64,000 nucleotides of DNA from positions 254,431-318,430 of the forward strand of contig NZ_CAMLHC010000005.1 in assembly GCF_946479755.1 (NCBI RefSeq), in the 5' to 3' direction. Below the pieces are notes generated by a model. The model searched no databases, was not told the DNA's origin, and was given only the letters and a program-made list of their open reading frames with translations. Positions 43,408 to 52,792 of this stretch are shown here, in pieces; positions within the stretch are counted from its first letter, which is position 1; each line of letters starts with the position of its first letter. Origin of the DNA: an uncultured Chitinophaga sp. Lineage in GTDB: Bacteria; Bacteroidota; Bacteroidia; Chitinophagales; Chitinophagaceae. A program made the position numbers and the translations under genes.

Positions 43408-43755
43408 TTAGAGGTGCAGTCTGTCTTTCTTAGCCATCAGCTCATCTACTGTTTCCTGGTACATTTCGTCCGGAACGCAGCAATCTACCGGGCAAACAGC
43501 CGCACATTGCGGTTCTTCGTGAAAACCCTGGCACTCTGTACACTTGTTCGGCACAATATAATAAGTATCAACGCTGATCGGGGCATTACGCTGATCGGCG
43601 TCCATCTGGCTACCATCCATCAGGGTATAGGCACCTTTTACGGTCGTACCATCGGCCAGCGCCCATTCTACACCGCCTTCGTAAATGGCGTTATTGGGGC
43701 ATTCCGGTTCACAAGCGCCGCAATTTATACATTCATCTGTTATCTTAATTGCCAT
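43408..43755 (-). CDS. 4Fe-4S dicluster ferredoxin
   Basis: 115 residues. First cluster ligands in [16 protein letters not shown] (residues 9-24) and second in [20 protein letters not shown]; the spacing of the second motif, with an eight-residue insertion, is that of YfhL/Allochromatium-type two-[4Fe-4S] ferredoxins. Soluble low-potential electron carrier. Divergent from the acyl-CoA reductase gene, with the -7 elements of the two promoters 12 bases apart, which suggests co-regulation. Confidence 0.92.
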   Translation of the reverse strand: MAIKITDECINCGACEPECPNNAIYEGGVEWALADGTTVKGAYTLMDGSQMDADQRNAPISVDTYYIVPNKCTECQGFHEEPQCAAVCPVDCCVPDEMYQETVDELMAKKDRLHL

Positions 43756-43783
43756 AGAGTAAACTTTTTTAGTAGTAAGCCAT

Positions 43784-43791
43784 TAATTTTG
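43784..43791 (+). promoter_or_regulatory. -7 element TAATTTTG for the acyl-CoA reductase gene
   Basis: TAATTTTG fits TAnnTTTG on the plus strand, 54 bases before the ATG at 43846. Confidence 0.5.
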
Positions 43792-43795
43792 TGGA

Positions 43796-43803
43796 CAAAA
43801 ATA
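43796..43803 (-). promoter_or_regulatory. -7 element TATTTTTG for the ferredoxin gene
   Basis: On the minus strand TATTTTTG fits TAnnTTTG, 40 bases before the ATG at 43755. It faces the plus-strand element at 43784-43791. Confidence 0.5.
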
Positions 43804-43845
43804 AAAATTCCCGGTTTAATTAAGTCAAATATTTATAACAGTTTC

Positions 43846-44844
43846 ATGAACATAGCAGAAAAAGAAGCAGCGTTGGTACGCCTGGGCCAGTATCTGGCCG
43901 GCAATAGTCCGGAATTGACAGCAGTAAAGGAACGTGCTTATTTAGCCAATGGCTGGTTCACGCCTGCATTTATTGATCAGTCGCTCGACAGCATCTGCCG
44001 GTATTTCCTGGACCCTGCGGCCCTGCGGACCTGGCTGCAGCAGTACCCCGCCACCGCGCAGGAACGCACTCCCAGGAAGGTGGGTATCGTCGTGGCCGGC
44101 AATATCCCGCTGGTAGGGTTCCACGACTGGCTCTGCGGATTTATCAGCGGCCACCACATCAAACTGAAACTCTCGTCCAAAGACGAGGTGCTGATGCGTC
44201 ATGTGCTGGACAAAATGACCGAATGGCACCCGGAACTGGCCGAACAGACGGAAGTGCTGGAGATCCTGAAAAATTGCGATGCCTACATCGCGACCGGCAG
44301 TAATAACTCCGCCCGCTATTTTAACTATTATTTCTCCAAATACCCCCACATCATCCGGCATAACCGCACCTCTGCGGCCATCCTCACCGGCAACGAGAGT
44401 GCAGCCGAGCTGGAAGCGCTGGCAGACGATGTGATGCGCTATTTCGGACTCGGATGCCGGAACGTGACCAAGGTAATGGTACCGGAAGGCTACGATTTTG
44501 AACCACTGCTCAGAGCCCTCGGTAAATATGATTACCTGGCCGACCATCACAAATACAAAAACAACTACGACTATAACCTGGCGCTGTTCCTGCTCAATAA
44601 CAGCCCTTATCTGACCAACGGCAGTATCCTGCTCCATGAGGCGGCTTCCCTTTTCTCCCCCCTCAGCGTGCTGCACTACGGCTATTATAAAGATATACAG
44701 CAGCTGCGGGAAGATATGGCCGCCCAGCCGGACCTCCAGTGCCTCGTAGGACAGGAGTTTACCCCCTTCGGTAAAGCCCAGCAGCCCTCCCTGTCGGATT
44801 ATGCCGACGGCGTTGATACCCTGGCCTTCCTGCTGGAGCTGTAG
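43846..44844 (+). CDS. LuxC-family acyl-CoA reductase
   Basis: 332 residues from the ATG at 43846; the open frame runs further upstream but only through the divergent promoter region and the ferredoxin gene. VVAGNIPLVGFHDWLCGF (82-99) and ATGSNNSARYF are NAD(P)-binding/LuxC motifs, and Cys204 in GLGCRNVTKV is the likely acyl-thioester Cys. LuxC enzymes reduce acyl groups to aldehydes. No luciferase genes occur here, so the role is metabolic. It is shorter than LuxC of luminous bacteria (about 480). Confidence 0.82.
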   Translation: MNIAEKEAALVRLGQYLAGNSPELTAVKERAYLANGWFTPAFIDQSLDSICRYFLDPAALRTWLQQYPATAQERTPRKVGIVVAGNIPLVGFHDWLCGFISGHHIKLKLSSKDEVLMRHVLDKMTEWHPELAEQTEVLEILKNCDAYIATGSNNSARYFNYYFSKYPHIIRHNRTSAAILTGNESAAELEALADDVMRYFGLGCRNVTKVMVPEGYDFEPLLRALGKYDYLADHHKYKNNYDYNLALFLLNNSPYLTNGSILLHEAASLFSPLSVLHYGYYKDIQQLREDMAAQPDLQCLVGQEFTPFGKAQQPSLSDYADGVDTLAFLLEL

Positions 44845-44847
44845 TCT

Positions 44848-45033
44848 CGCAAAGGGAGAAAGGGAGCAAAGCACGCAAAGATTTTTATGAGATTTATAAG
44901 AAACAAAGGAGTGGAGACCAGTTTAAGGTTTCCGCTCCTTTGCTTTTTGTTGCTTTCTGTTGCTTTCTGTTCTTTTATTTTTCTTATTGATCTTCAAAAT
45001 CTTTGCGTGCTTTGCTCCCTTTCTCCCTTTGCG
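44848..45033. repeat. 186-bp palindromic element with perfect 38-bp arms
   Basis: Arms 44848-44885 and 44996-45033 are exact inverted copies over 38 bases. Inside, 44904-44919 and 44927-44942 form a second 16-bp stem with two G-T pairs, and TGCTTTCTGT is repeated in tandem near 44951-44970. No ORF is inside. The arms are built from CAAAG-type units also seen at 5236-5278. It begins four bases after the acyl-CoA reductase stop and could be a MITE-like or REP-like element that also ends transcription. Confidence 0.8.
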
Positions 45034-45177
45034 TGACTAACTTTTTGTCTCTCTTTTTTGTTATATTGTCATTGCCCTGTGTTATCCTGTCAGCCTGTTT
45101 TTTAGCAGTATTTAACGATTGATATAAAAATCTGTTAAAGTAAATATGTCCCGATACGTTTCAACCGCTACCGCTAC

Positions 45178-45185
45178 TAAATTTG
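45178..45185 (+). promoter_or_regulatory. -7 element TAAATTTG upstream of the Deg protease
   Basis: Fits TAnnTTTG, 82 bases before the ATG at 45268. The remaining stretch 45034-45177 holds no gene I can support. Confidence 0.45.
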
Positions 45186-45267
45186 TATCAGGGGCATATA
45201 AATTGATCTTACTTACGTTATTAAAAAAATACTTTATTTAGTATCACAACGCTAAACACACTATAAT

Positions 45268-46845
45268 ATGAAATTCAAGCAAATTGTTACGACAGTGTTG
45301 ATCAGTGCTGTTACTGCCGTTGCTGCCATATTTGTGTATGGCAAATACTTTGAAGGCAGACGCCCGGGCATTTTTCAAAACGGTTCCAATGACATCCCCG
45401 TAAACTATGCAAGGTATACCATGCCGGGCACTGAGAGCAAAGCCAACGCCGTTCCCCCTTCCGATTTTGTGACCGCCGCCAAAACAGCCGTCCCCGGCGT
45501 TGTTCACATCAAAACAAAGATCAATCCCCGGCAGGTGACCAACGGACTTCAGAAAAGACGCAGCATCCTGCAGGACCTCTTCGGCGACGAATTTTTTGGT
45601 GATGAATTCAACGGAGGCGGAGATGGCCGTCGCTATTATATCCCCGGCCAGATGGCTTCCGGTTCAGGCGTCCTCATTTCCGATGACGGCTATATCGTGA
45701 CCAACAACCACGTGATCGCTGATGCCGACGAAATCACCGTTTCCCTTGCCAACGAAAACAAGACGTTCAAGGCCAAGCTGGTAGGCACAGACCCCAGCAC
45801 CGACCTGGCCGTGATCAAGATCCCCGCCAAGAGCCTGCCCTATCTGCTGTATGGCAACTCCGACAACGTGGACATCGGTCAGTGGGTACTGGCTGTCGGT
45901 TACCCGCTTAACCTCGACGCGACCGTTACCGCCGGTATCGTCAGCGCCAAGTCCCGCTCTATCGGTATCAACAAAAGCGGCGGCAGGATCAACAATTCCA
46001 TCGAGTCTTTTATCCAGACCGATGCGGCGGTGAACCAGGGCAACAGTGGCGGCGCACTGGTGAATACCGCCGGTGAACTGGTGGGCATCAACTCCGCTAT
46101 CGCCTCCCCTACCGGCTCCTATGCAGGTTACTCCTACGCTATCCCGGTCAACCTTGTCCGGAAAGTGGTCAACGATATTCTGAAATATGGCAGCGTACAG
46201 CGGGCGTACCTCGGCGTTAAATACGCTTCTCCTTCTGCCATCGCTTCTATGACAGACGATCAGCTGCGTGAAATCGGTGTAAGGCGCGACGTCAACGGCG
46301 TGCAGATCACCGAGGTAATGGACAACAGTTCAGCCGCAGCCGCAGGCCTTCGCCAGGGCGACATCATCACCAAAATCAACGGGGTGAACATAGCCGGATC
46401 TTCCCAGATGAGCGAACAGGTGGCCCGATATAAACCCGGTGATAAGATCAGCATCACCTATACCCGCGGCGATAAGGAATACACCAGCAGCAACGTTACG
46501 CTCCGCAACCTGCAGGGTACTACCGATGTGGTACGCATCACCAACCTCGACAGGCTGGGGGCTGACCTTTCAGAGCTGACCAAAGAAGAAGCTACGAGCA
46601 TCGGTGTAAAAGGCGGTGTGAGGGTCAATGATATCAGTACCGGTATCATTAAAAAACAGACCAGTATGATCCCGGGCTTCGTGATCCTGAAAGCCGGCAA
46701 TACGCCCGTGACTTCCGTTAATACGCTCAGCGCCATCCTGGACAAAGAGAAAAATATCCAGCTGGTAGGTTTCTATCCGCAAAGAGGAGGAAATATCTAC
46801 TATTATAATATTAATACCGGCGGCGCAGGCGCAGAAAACCTGTAA
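45268..46845 (+). CDS. degP: Deg/HtrA-type periplasmic serine protease
   Basis: 525 residues. An N-terminal hydrophobic helix (about 5-24) is a signal peptide or anchor. The trypsin-like domain has His148 (VTNNHVIADADE), Asp179 (DPSTDLAVIKI) and Ser260 (NQGNSGGALVN). Two PDZ domains follow (about 310-405 and 420-515). Acts in envelope protein quality control. Whether it is DegP-, DegQ- or DegS-like is not decidable; the two PDZ domains favour DegP/DegQ. Followed by several hairpins. Confidence 0.95.
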   Translation: MKFKQIVTTVLISAVTAVAAIFVYGKYFEGRRPGIFQNGSNDIPVNYARYTMPGTESKANAVPPSDFVTAAKTAVPGVVHIKTKINPRQVTNGLQKRRSILQDLFGDEFFGDEFNGGGDGRRYYIPGQMASGSGVLISDDGYIVTNNHVIADADEITVSLANENKTFKAKLVGTDPSTDLAVIKIPAKSLPYLLYGNSDNVDIGQWVLAVGYPLNLDATVTAGIVSAKSRSIGINKSGGRINNSIESFIQTDAAVNQGNSGGALVNTAGELVGINSAIASPTGSYAGYSYAIPVNLVRKVVNDILKYGSVQRAYLGVKYASPSAIASMTDDQLREIGVRRDVNGVQITEVMDNSSAAAAGLRQGDIITKINGVNIAGSSQMSEQVARYKPGDKISITYTRGDKEYTSSNVTLRNLQGTTDVVRITNLDRLGADLSELTKEEATSIGVKGGVRVNDISTGIIKKQTSMIPGFVILKAGNTPVTSVNTLSAILDKEKNIQLVGFYPQRGGNIYYYNINTGGAGAENL

Positions 46846-46866
46846 TACTACGCTGCTGATACCTTT

Positions 46867-46936
46867 TAGCCCGGTGTTTTGGTACCGGGGATGGATTTCA
46901 CCCCGTCCCGGTATTGAAGCACCGGGCTAAATTTTT
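46867..46936 (+). terminator. Terminator after the Deg protease gene
   Basis: Outer perfect 10-bp stem TAGCCCGGTG/CACCGGGCTA (46867-46876, 46920-46929), with nested complementary bases inside, then AAATTTTT. Confidence 0.75.
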
Positions 46937-46962
46937 GAGGGAAAAACGTCCAAAAACAAAGA

Positions 46963-46990
46963 GACCGACCATTTTGGTCAGTCCCTTTTA
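46963..46990. terminator. Second small hairpin
   Basis: Nine-bp stem (46963-46971 with 46975-46983, one G-T pair) with a three-base loop, followed by CCCTTTT. The rest of 46846-47181 shows no ORF I can support. Confidence 0.5.
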
Positions 46991-47124
46991 AAAAAGTACA
47001 AGTAAAGTCTGGACAAACTAACAAGTAATAGCTAGATCTATGAAAACCCATAATGAAAATAAGATAAGTATATGAGGTTCGGTTACACGACCTCGTGAAC
47101 AGCATATTCCATACAGGGAACGCA

Positions 47125-47165
47125 CAAAAAAGCCGGTTAAGCGCAAGGCCACCGGCTTAAAAACT
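47125..47165 (-). terminator. Terminator of the LytTR regulator gene
   Basis: AAGCCGGT/ACCGGCTT stem (47130-47137, 47151-47158) followed by a T-run on the minus strand, about 23 bases after the stop at 47182. Confidence 0.75.
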
Positions 47166-47181
47166 TCAGTGTCAGACAAAC

Positions 47182-47943
47182 TTACAGGTTGATCACTCCT
47201 TTCAGCTGGGTGAAAAACTCGTCTTTTTTACGGGAAGAAATCGGAATATTTTTCTGGTCGCTCATCACTACGGCAGTACCTAAGCCCTTGATAATCTTCA
47301 CAATATGGTGAATATTAATGAGGAAGGACTTGTGTACGCGATAGAATCCCTTGTCGGACAACATCTCTTCGTACTCTTTCAGGGATTTGGAGATCAGATG
47401 GGATACGTTGTTGATCAGCTGGATTTTGGTATAGCTGTCGAACGCTTCGCAGTAGATAATATCCTTCAGGTCAATTACATTATAGCCGTCATTTACGGGG
47501 ATTACTATCTTGGAGAAGGCGTTATCGTTGTTTTTTACGTAGTCTTTCAGAATGGAAGCCAGTTCGTTGAGTCTTCCTTTTTTGCTTTTCTTGACTTTTT
47601 CCAGGGCATCTTCCACCTCGCTTACCTTGATGGGTTTGAGCAGGTAGTCTAATGCCGCGAACTTGATGGCTTGCAGCGCGTATTCCTGGAAGGCAGTGAT
47701 AAAAATAACCTCAAAGTTCAGCACAGGGAACATTTCCAGCAGCTGGAAACCATTATGCGGAGGCATCTCAATGTCCAGGAACAGTACGTCAATGGGGTTG
47801 TTTTTAATCATTTCTGCCGCCTCATTGATATTCTGCGCCTCTCCAACTACGGTAACATCCTTACAATAGTTCTCCAGAATATTGCGCAAAATATGAATGT
47901 TGCGGACTTCATCGTCTACAATGGCAGCTTTTATATTACTCAT
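47182..47943 (-). CDS. LytTR-family response regulator
   Basis: 253 residues. Receiver domain (about 4-120) with Asp10-Asp11, phospho-acceptor Asp57 (FLDIEMP) and Lys in YLLKPIK; C-terminal LytTR DNA-binding domain (about 145-250; YRVHKSFLINIHHIVKI). Its start overlaps the stop of the kinase gene by four bases (ATGA), so the two are translationally coupled. Target sites are not evident. Confidence 0.94.
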   Translation of the reverse strand: MSNIKAAIVDDEVRNIHILRNILENYCKDVTVVGEAQNINEAAEMIKNNPIDVLFLDIEMPPHNGFQLLEMFPVLNFEVIFITAFQEYALQAIKFAALDYLLKPIKVSEVEDALEKVKKSKKGRLNELASILKDYVKNNDNAFSKIVIPVNDGYNVIDLKDIIYCEAFDSYTKIQLINNVSHLISKSLKEYEEMLSDKGFYRVHKSFLINIHHIVKIIKGLGTAVVMSDQKNIPISSRKKDEFFTQLKGVINL

Positions 47944-50867
47944 AACATCTTAACAATGGGAATCAGAATTTCAACTAAGGTACCTTCCTTATTGCCGAAA
48001 CCAGATTTAAATTTATCAATAATTTCTAACTTTCCAACACTTCCATTAAAAGATTTTATAATCTGCAACCTTTCCTTTATCACGCTCAGTGCGGTAGATT
48101 CGTGTTTTATCAACCGGGAGCTTTTGATACTATTGGACTTGTCCCAACCGATGCCGTCGTCGTCAACGGAGCAATAGAGCAGATCATCCACCATTTCTAT
48201 CCGGATCTCCAGGTAACCGGCGCTGTTTTTGGGCGCCAGCCCGTGTTTGATAGCATTTTCCACGATTGGTTGAATAATCATGGGTGGAATATATATGGTA
48301 TAGTCTTTCAACGTGTCTTCCATGATGAAGTGGTAGGTAAAGGAGTGCGCAAACCGGATTTTCTCCAGCTCCAGGTAGCGGGTCAGGAAGGCGATCTCCT
48401 CTTCCAGCGAAATATAGGATTTCCGGGAATTGTTGAGCATCTGGCGCATCAGGGTGGCGAAGTCCGCCAGGAAGTTGAGCGCCTGCTTTTCTTCTTTCTC
48501 CAGGATCAGGTGCTGTACCGAGTTCAGCGAGTTGAAGATGAAATGCGGGTTCATCTGGTTAGTGAGCGCTTTGGCTTCCAGTTCCGCGATACGGCGGTTG
48601 TATTCCGTTTTTCTTTTTTCGGCCTGTTTGATCCTTTTCACGATAAAACGCAGTACTACCAGGATGACCAGCAGTCCAGCCAGCAGGAGGATGCCGCGGG
48701 CCCACCATTGCTGGTACCATTGCGGCAATATGCTGACGTTCAGGTTGAGCGGTTTGGACCAGTCGCTTTTGTATTTACGGGCCCTGACCATCAGCCTGTA
48801 ATTACCGGGCTGCAGGTCGGGGAACGGGATGATGTTGGACATGGTAGTAACCCATCCGTTGGTGGTGTCTCCTGAGAAATTATACTGGTATTCCACCAGT
48901 TCAGGCAGGTCGAACACGATGGTGCCAAACTCTGCTTCGAAGGAGGCTTTCCTTTTATACAGGTGCACGAAGTTGTCGCCCGGCAGGTAGGTACTGTCGC
49001 CATACCGGATATTGCTGAGGTAGATCACGGGGGGAACGGTATCTACCGGCAGGTGATCGCCTTTAAAGTAGCAGAGCCCGTTGGAGGTGGCGATGTACAG
49101 GATGCCATCATCCGCATAGACCCCGCGGATGTCGTCAGACATGAGGCCGTCGTTGGAGGTGATGTTACGGGTGATATGCTGTTCTTTCACATTAATCACC
49201 GAAACGCCTTTGTTGGTGGCCACATACAGGTTCTGATGCCCGTCGTAGTACAGTTGCTGGCAGATGTCGCTGGCCAGATTGTTGACCGATGACAGGTGTT
49301 TGATCACCGTATCGCCATGCAGGACATAGATGCCCTGGTCGCTGGTGCCGATCCACAGGTAGCCGTCGATCCATTTCAGGTCTTTGATGCTGAGCGTGCG
49401 CAGGGAGTCGTTGGTAGAAGGCTTCAGCCTGCGGGTACCGTCCGTACAGGTGTAGAGGCCGTTGTTGGCGCCGACGAAATACAGGGAATCGTTGACACTG
49501 GCGATGGAGGTGACGATCATATCGAGATCTCCGATCTCATAGTCATCCAGCGCGATCACCTGGTTTTTGGCGGCTATCCTGATTTTTCCTGCGGGGGAGA
49601 TATCCACGTCTTTCAGCATTTTCACCGCTTTGAGCAGTGTATACTTCTGCGTGGCGGTGTTAAATGAGAGCAGTCCGTTATCTGTTCCTATCAGCGCTTC
49701 ATTTTCCTTATAGGGCAGGATGGCGAGCAGGCTGTTGCGGCCGCTGGCAGTGTCCAGGGTGAACTGCCGGATGACGCCGCTGGCGGTCATGGTATTGAGG
49801 ATGCCGGCATTTTGTCCGATCAGGAGCAGCTCATTTTTTTTGTCTTTGCTGATACTGAAGATGGAGTGGGAATACAGGCCGTTGGTATTATCGAGATAGC
49901 TGAAGTAGAAGTTTTTATAGGGGATATTATATACGCCGTCGCCGAAGGTAGTGATCCAGATGTTACCGTCACGGTCTTTCAGCAGGGAAGTAATATTGTG
50001 GTTATCCAGCAGTTTGGTGATCTTTTTATCTCCCTTAAAAAAACCTTTGATATAGTACAATGCGCGCTGGGTACCGATCCAGAGGTTATCGTTATCGATA
50101 CACAGGTTACTGATTTCATCTTTGATGCCCCAGTCGGACCCGTTAAAAAAGCAGCTGATTTTCTGCGGCGTGTAGGCGTACAGGGTATTGCGGACCATGA
50201 GGATAGGTCCGTTCCTTACCGTGTCAGCATCTTCGGTGGGAAACGGGTAAGGGCATACGGAGGAAATCTCCTGTTGGGGATTGGTGGGATCGTGGAGGGT
50301 ATTTACATGAAAAGCTTTCTGCAGCGGGCGGTATACGCGGCCGTTGCGCAGCAGGTAGAGGAAATTGGTTTCTATGTCCCGTTTGTCGTATTCTGTTTTT
50401 TTGCCGTTATAGGTAACGATGCGGTTATTGGAATTGAAGAAATACACAAAGCCGGCGTCCGCCTCAAAGGCATATTGCATATAGTGGCTGCGGCTGTTGA
50501 ATTTCAGGGAGGAGTCGTTGTCGTCGTTGTGAATATAGGTATGGTCGTAAAAAGAGAGTTTCCCGTTGAGGGTGAAGAACCATAGTCTTCCTTTAGAGTC
50601 AGCGGCGAGCTTGACAACATCGTTGTCGGTAAGGCCGTCTTTTTTGGCGTAGTTACGAAAACGTTTACCGTCGAACTTACTGACACCGGTGGGTGTAGCA
50701 AACCAGATGAATCCGTCTTTATCCTGTACGGCGGCATATACAGTAGCGTTAGCCAACCCATCTTTTACATTGTAGTTGCGGATCATCAGGCCCTGGCCCC
50801 ATGCATTGTAACCTGTGCAAAAGATGACCAGCCACCATAACAGTATGAAACGGGTAATGGACATCAA
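47940..50867 (-). CDS. Hybrid-free beta-propeller sensor histidine kinase (LytS-like)
   Basis: 975 residues; the second codon is also ATG. After a signal peptide (about 1-25), many two-component-regulator propeller repeats (e.g. DKDGFIWFATPTGVSKFDG) form the periplasmic sensor up to about residue 640, then a Y_Y_Y domain (LVEYQYNFSGDTTNGW, PGNYRLMVRARKY), one membrane helix (about 735-755) and a His_kinase domain with NQMNPHFIFNSLNSVQHL (phospho-His) and an HATPase region. Ligand unknown; no polysaccharide-utilisation genes adjoin it, so the usual glycan-sensing role is not supported by context. It is the partner of the LytTR regulator. Confidence 0.93.
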   Translation of the reverse strand: MMSITRFILLWWLVIFCTGYNAWGQGLMIRNYNVKDGLANATVYAAVQDKDGFIWFATPTGVSKFDGKRFRNYAKKDGLTDNDVVKLAADSKGRLWFFTLNGKLSFYDHTYIHNDDNDSSLKFNSRSHYMQYAFEADAGFVYFFNSNNRIVTYNGKKTEYDKRDIETNFLYLLRNGRVYRPLQKAFHVNTLHDPTNPQQEISSVCPYPFPTEDADTVRNGPILMVRNTLYAYTPQKISCFFNGSDWGIKDEISNLCIDNDNLWIGTQRALYYIKGFFKGDKKITKLLDNHNITSLLKDRDGNIWITTFGDGVYNIPYKNFYFSYLDNTNGLYSHSIFSISKDKKNELLLIGQNAGILNTMTASGVIRQFTLDTASGRNSLLAILPYKENEALIGTDNGLLSFNTATQKYTLLKAVKMLKDVDISPAGKIRIAAKNQVIALDDYEIGDLDMIVTSIASVNDSLYFVGANNGLYTCTDGTRRLKPSTNDSLRTLSIKDLKWIDGYLWIGTSDQGIYVLHGDTVIKHLSSVNNLASDICQQLYYDGHQNLYVATNKGVSVINVKEQHITRNITSNDGLMSDDIRGVYADDGILYIATSNGLCYFKGDHLPVDTVPPVIYLSNIRYGDSTYLPGDNFVHLYKRKASFEAEFGTIVFDLPELVEYQYNFSGDTTNGWVTTMSNIIPFPDLQPGNYRLMVRARKYKSDWSKPLNLNVSILPQWYQQWWARGILLLAGLLVILVVLRFIVKRIKQAEKRKTEYNRRIAELEAKALTNQMNPHFIFNSLNSVQHLILEKEEKQALNFLADFATLMRQMLNNSRKSYISLEEEIAFLTRYLELEKIRFAHSFTYHFIMEDTLKDYTIYIPPMIIQPIVENAIKHGLAPKNSAGYLEIRIEMVDDLLYCSVDDDGIGWDKSNSIKSSRLIKHESTALSVIKERLQIIKSFNGSVGKLEIIDKFKSGFGNKEGTLVEILIPIVKML

Positions 50868-50871
50868 TGAT

Positions 50872-51030
50872 GAATTACGAATTACGAATTACGAATTACG
50901 CATGAAGGGATACCGATGATGGAAGTTTTCATGAGTACCTGATCAGTCGTAATTTGATTAACTACAAATTACGGATTACGAGTTACAAATGGCTTTTTCA
51001 TTCGTAATTCGTAATCCGTAATTCGTAATT
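50872..51030. repeat. Inverted arrays of GAATTAC/GTAATTC heptamers
   Basis: Four direct GAATTAC units at 50872-50899 face GTAATTC-type units at 51000-51030 (one changed base), and CGTAATTT/AAATTACG at 50948-50955 and 50966-50973 form another hairpin between. The block fills the gap between the kinase start and the proS stop. Single related boxes occur at 32856, 34012 and 42227. Confidence 0.7.
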
Positions 51031-51033
51031 GAT

Positions 51034-52509
51034 TTAGTATGCTCTTGCAAACAATACCCGTTCTTTGGACGGTTTGCCGGTGAGGACGCAGGTACCTGCT
51101 TCCTGAGGGTTGTCCAGTGGTATACAACGGATGGTTGCTTTTGTCAGTTCTTTGATTTTCTCTTCCGTTTCGGCGGTACCGTCCCAGTGGGCGGACACGA
51201 AGCCTGCTTTTTCGTCCAGTACTTTCTGGAATTCGTCAAAGTTATCTACGCGGGTGATATGTTCGTCCCGGTAGTTTTGGGCTTTGGTGAAGAGATTCAG
51301 CTGAATTTCTTCCAGCAGTTCACCGATGCGGCCTGCCAGTCCGTCGAGGGAGAGACTCATTTTCTCTTTCGTATCGCGGCGGGCGACTTCGGCCACGTTA
51401 TTTTCGAGGTCTCTCGCGCCGATGGCTATACGAACGGGGACGCCTTTCATTTCATATTCCGCAAATTTCCAGCCTGGGCGGTTGTTGTCGGAGTCGTCGT
51501 ATTTCACGCGGATGCCGGCTTTTTTCAGTTCCGCTACGATGCCGTTTACTTTTTCATCGAGGGCTGTTTTCTGGTCGGCGCCTTTATAGATAGGCACGAT
51601 CACCACCTGCAGGGGAGCGATGCGGGGGGGCAGTACGAGGCCCTGATCATCGCTGTGTACCATGATGAGGCCTCCGATCAGGCGGGTAGATACGCCCCAG
51701 GAGGTGGCCCATACGTAGTCCAGTTTATTTTCTTTGTTGGAGAACTGTACGTCAAATGCTTTTGCGAAGTTCTGGCCGAGGAAGTGGGAGGTACCTGCCT
51801 GCAGGGCTTTACCGTCCTGCATGAGGGCTTCCACGCAGTAGGTGTTTACTGCGCCGGCAAATCTTTCGCTGGCGGTTTTAACGCCGCGGATCACCGGTAC
51901 CGCCATATATTGTTCTGCGAATTCAGCGTATATGTGCAGCATCTGTTCTGTTTCCGCGATGGCTTCTTCGGCGGTGGCGTGGGCGGTGTGGCCTTCCTGC
52001 CAGAGGAATTCGGCGGTGCGGAGAAAGAGGCGGGTGCGCATTTCCCAGCGTACCACGTTGGCCCATTGGTTGATCAGCAGGGGCAGGTCGCGGTAAGATT
52101 GGATCCAGTCCTTATAAGTGTTCCAGATGATGGTTTCCGAAGTGGGTCGAACGATCAGCTCTTCTTCCAGTTTGGCTTCCGGGTCTACCACTACCCCGCC
52201 GCCGTTGGGGTCGTTTTTAAGGCGGTAGTGGGTTACAACGGCGCACTCTTTAGCGAAGCCTTCCACGTGGGCGGCTTCTTTGCTGAGAAAGCTTTTGGGG
52301 ATAAACAGCGGAAAATAAGCGTTCTGGTGACCGGTTTCCTTGAATTTACTGTCCAGGACGTCGCGCATGGCTTCCCAGAGCGCATAGCCGTATGGTTTGA
52401 TCACCATACAGCCTCTGACGGCAGAGTAATCTGCCAGACCGCCTTTCACCACCAGGTCATTGTACCATTTCGAATAATCTTCCGAACGGGCTGTGATCTC
52501 TTTACTCAT
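51034..52509 (-). CDS. proS: Prolyl-tRNA synthetase (archaeal/eukaryotic type)
   Basis: 491 residues. Class II motifs: motif 2 around [27 protein letters not shown], motif 3 near [22 protein letters not shown], and motif 1 near the N-terminus. There is no bacterial INS editing domain; the short length and C-terminal zinc-like extension indicate the ProRS type 3 that Bacteroidota share with archaea and eukaryotes. Anticodon-binding domain is about residues 300-410. It charges tRNA-Pro in the cytoplasm. Confidence 0.95.
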   Translation of the reverse strand: MSKEITARSEDYSKWYNDLVVKGGLADYSAVRGCMVIKPYGYALWEAMRDVLDSKFKETGHQNAYFPLFIPKSFLSKEAAHVEGFAKECAVVTHYRLKNDPNGGGVVVDPEAKLEEELIVRPTSETIIWNTYKDWIQSYRDLPLLINQWANVVRWEMRTRLFLRTAEFLWQEGHTAHATAEEAIAETEQMLHIYAEFAEQYMAVPVIRGVKTASERFAGAVNTYCVEALMQDGKALQAGTSHFLGQNFAKAFDVQFSNKENKLDYVWATSWGVSTRLIGGLIMVHSDDQGLVLPPRIAPLQVVIVPIYKGADQKTALDEKVNGIVAELKKAGIRVKYDDSDNNRPGWKFAEYEMKGVPVRIAIGARDLENNVAEVARRDTKEKMSLSLDGLAGRIGELLEEIQLNLFTKAQNYRDEHITRVDNFDEFQKVLDEKAGFVSAHWDGTAETEEKIKELTKATIRCIPLDNPQEAGTCVLTGKPSKERVLFARAY

Positions 52510-52719
52510 AAATAAAAATACTAATTTATATACCTTTGTCTTTTAGTAAAAAATAATTGAATTTGTCTAGCAAAAATTATCTTCCTGCCAGCCGGAAAAC
52601 AGCCTCAAACTGGCTTAGTTTTTGTCACAAATATTTAAAAAGAAAATGTTACAAACCTACATGAAAATCATAAAGGTGCAAATAGTCCGGCCAAAATAAA
52701 ATAACCCGTTCTGTTATTG

Positions 52720-52727
52720 TAACTTTG
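52720..52727 (+). promoter_or_regulatory. -7 element TAACTTTG upstream of Gly/Tyr-rich lipoprotein
   Basis: Fits TAnnTTTG, 65 bases before the ATG at 52793, in the divergent gap from proS. No clear -33 element. Confidence 0.45.
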
Positions 52728-52792
52728 TTCCCTTAATATCCGTTATAAAAGTGTAAATTTACTATATAAATCACGCTAAAAATATATTTCAA

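Noticed and set aside
43414..43845. Upstream extension of the acyl-CoA reductase frame
   Set aside because: It runs through the antisense of the ferredoxin gene and the promoter gap; ATG at 43846 is the true start.
50872..51030. CRISPR array
   Set aside because: Repeats are seven bases, contiguous and inverted, with no spacers and no cas genes.
51187..52515. 442-codon plus-strand ORF opposite proS
   Set aside because: Mirrors the ProRS gene; no domain pattern and wrong composition for a real protein.
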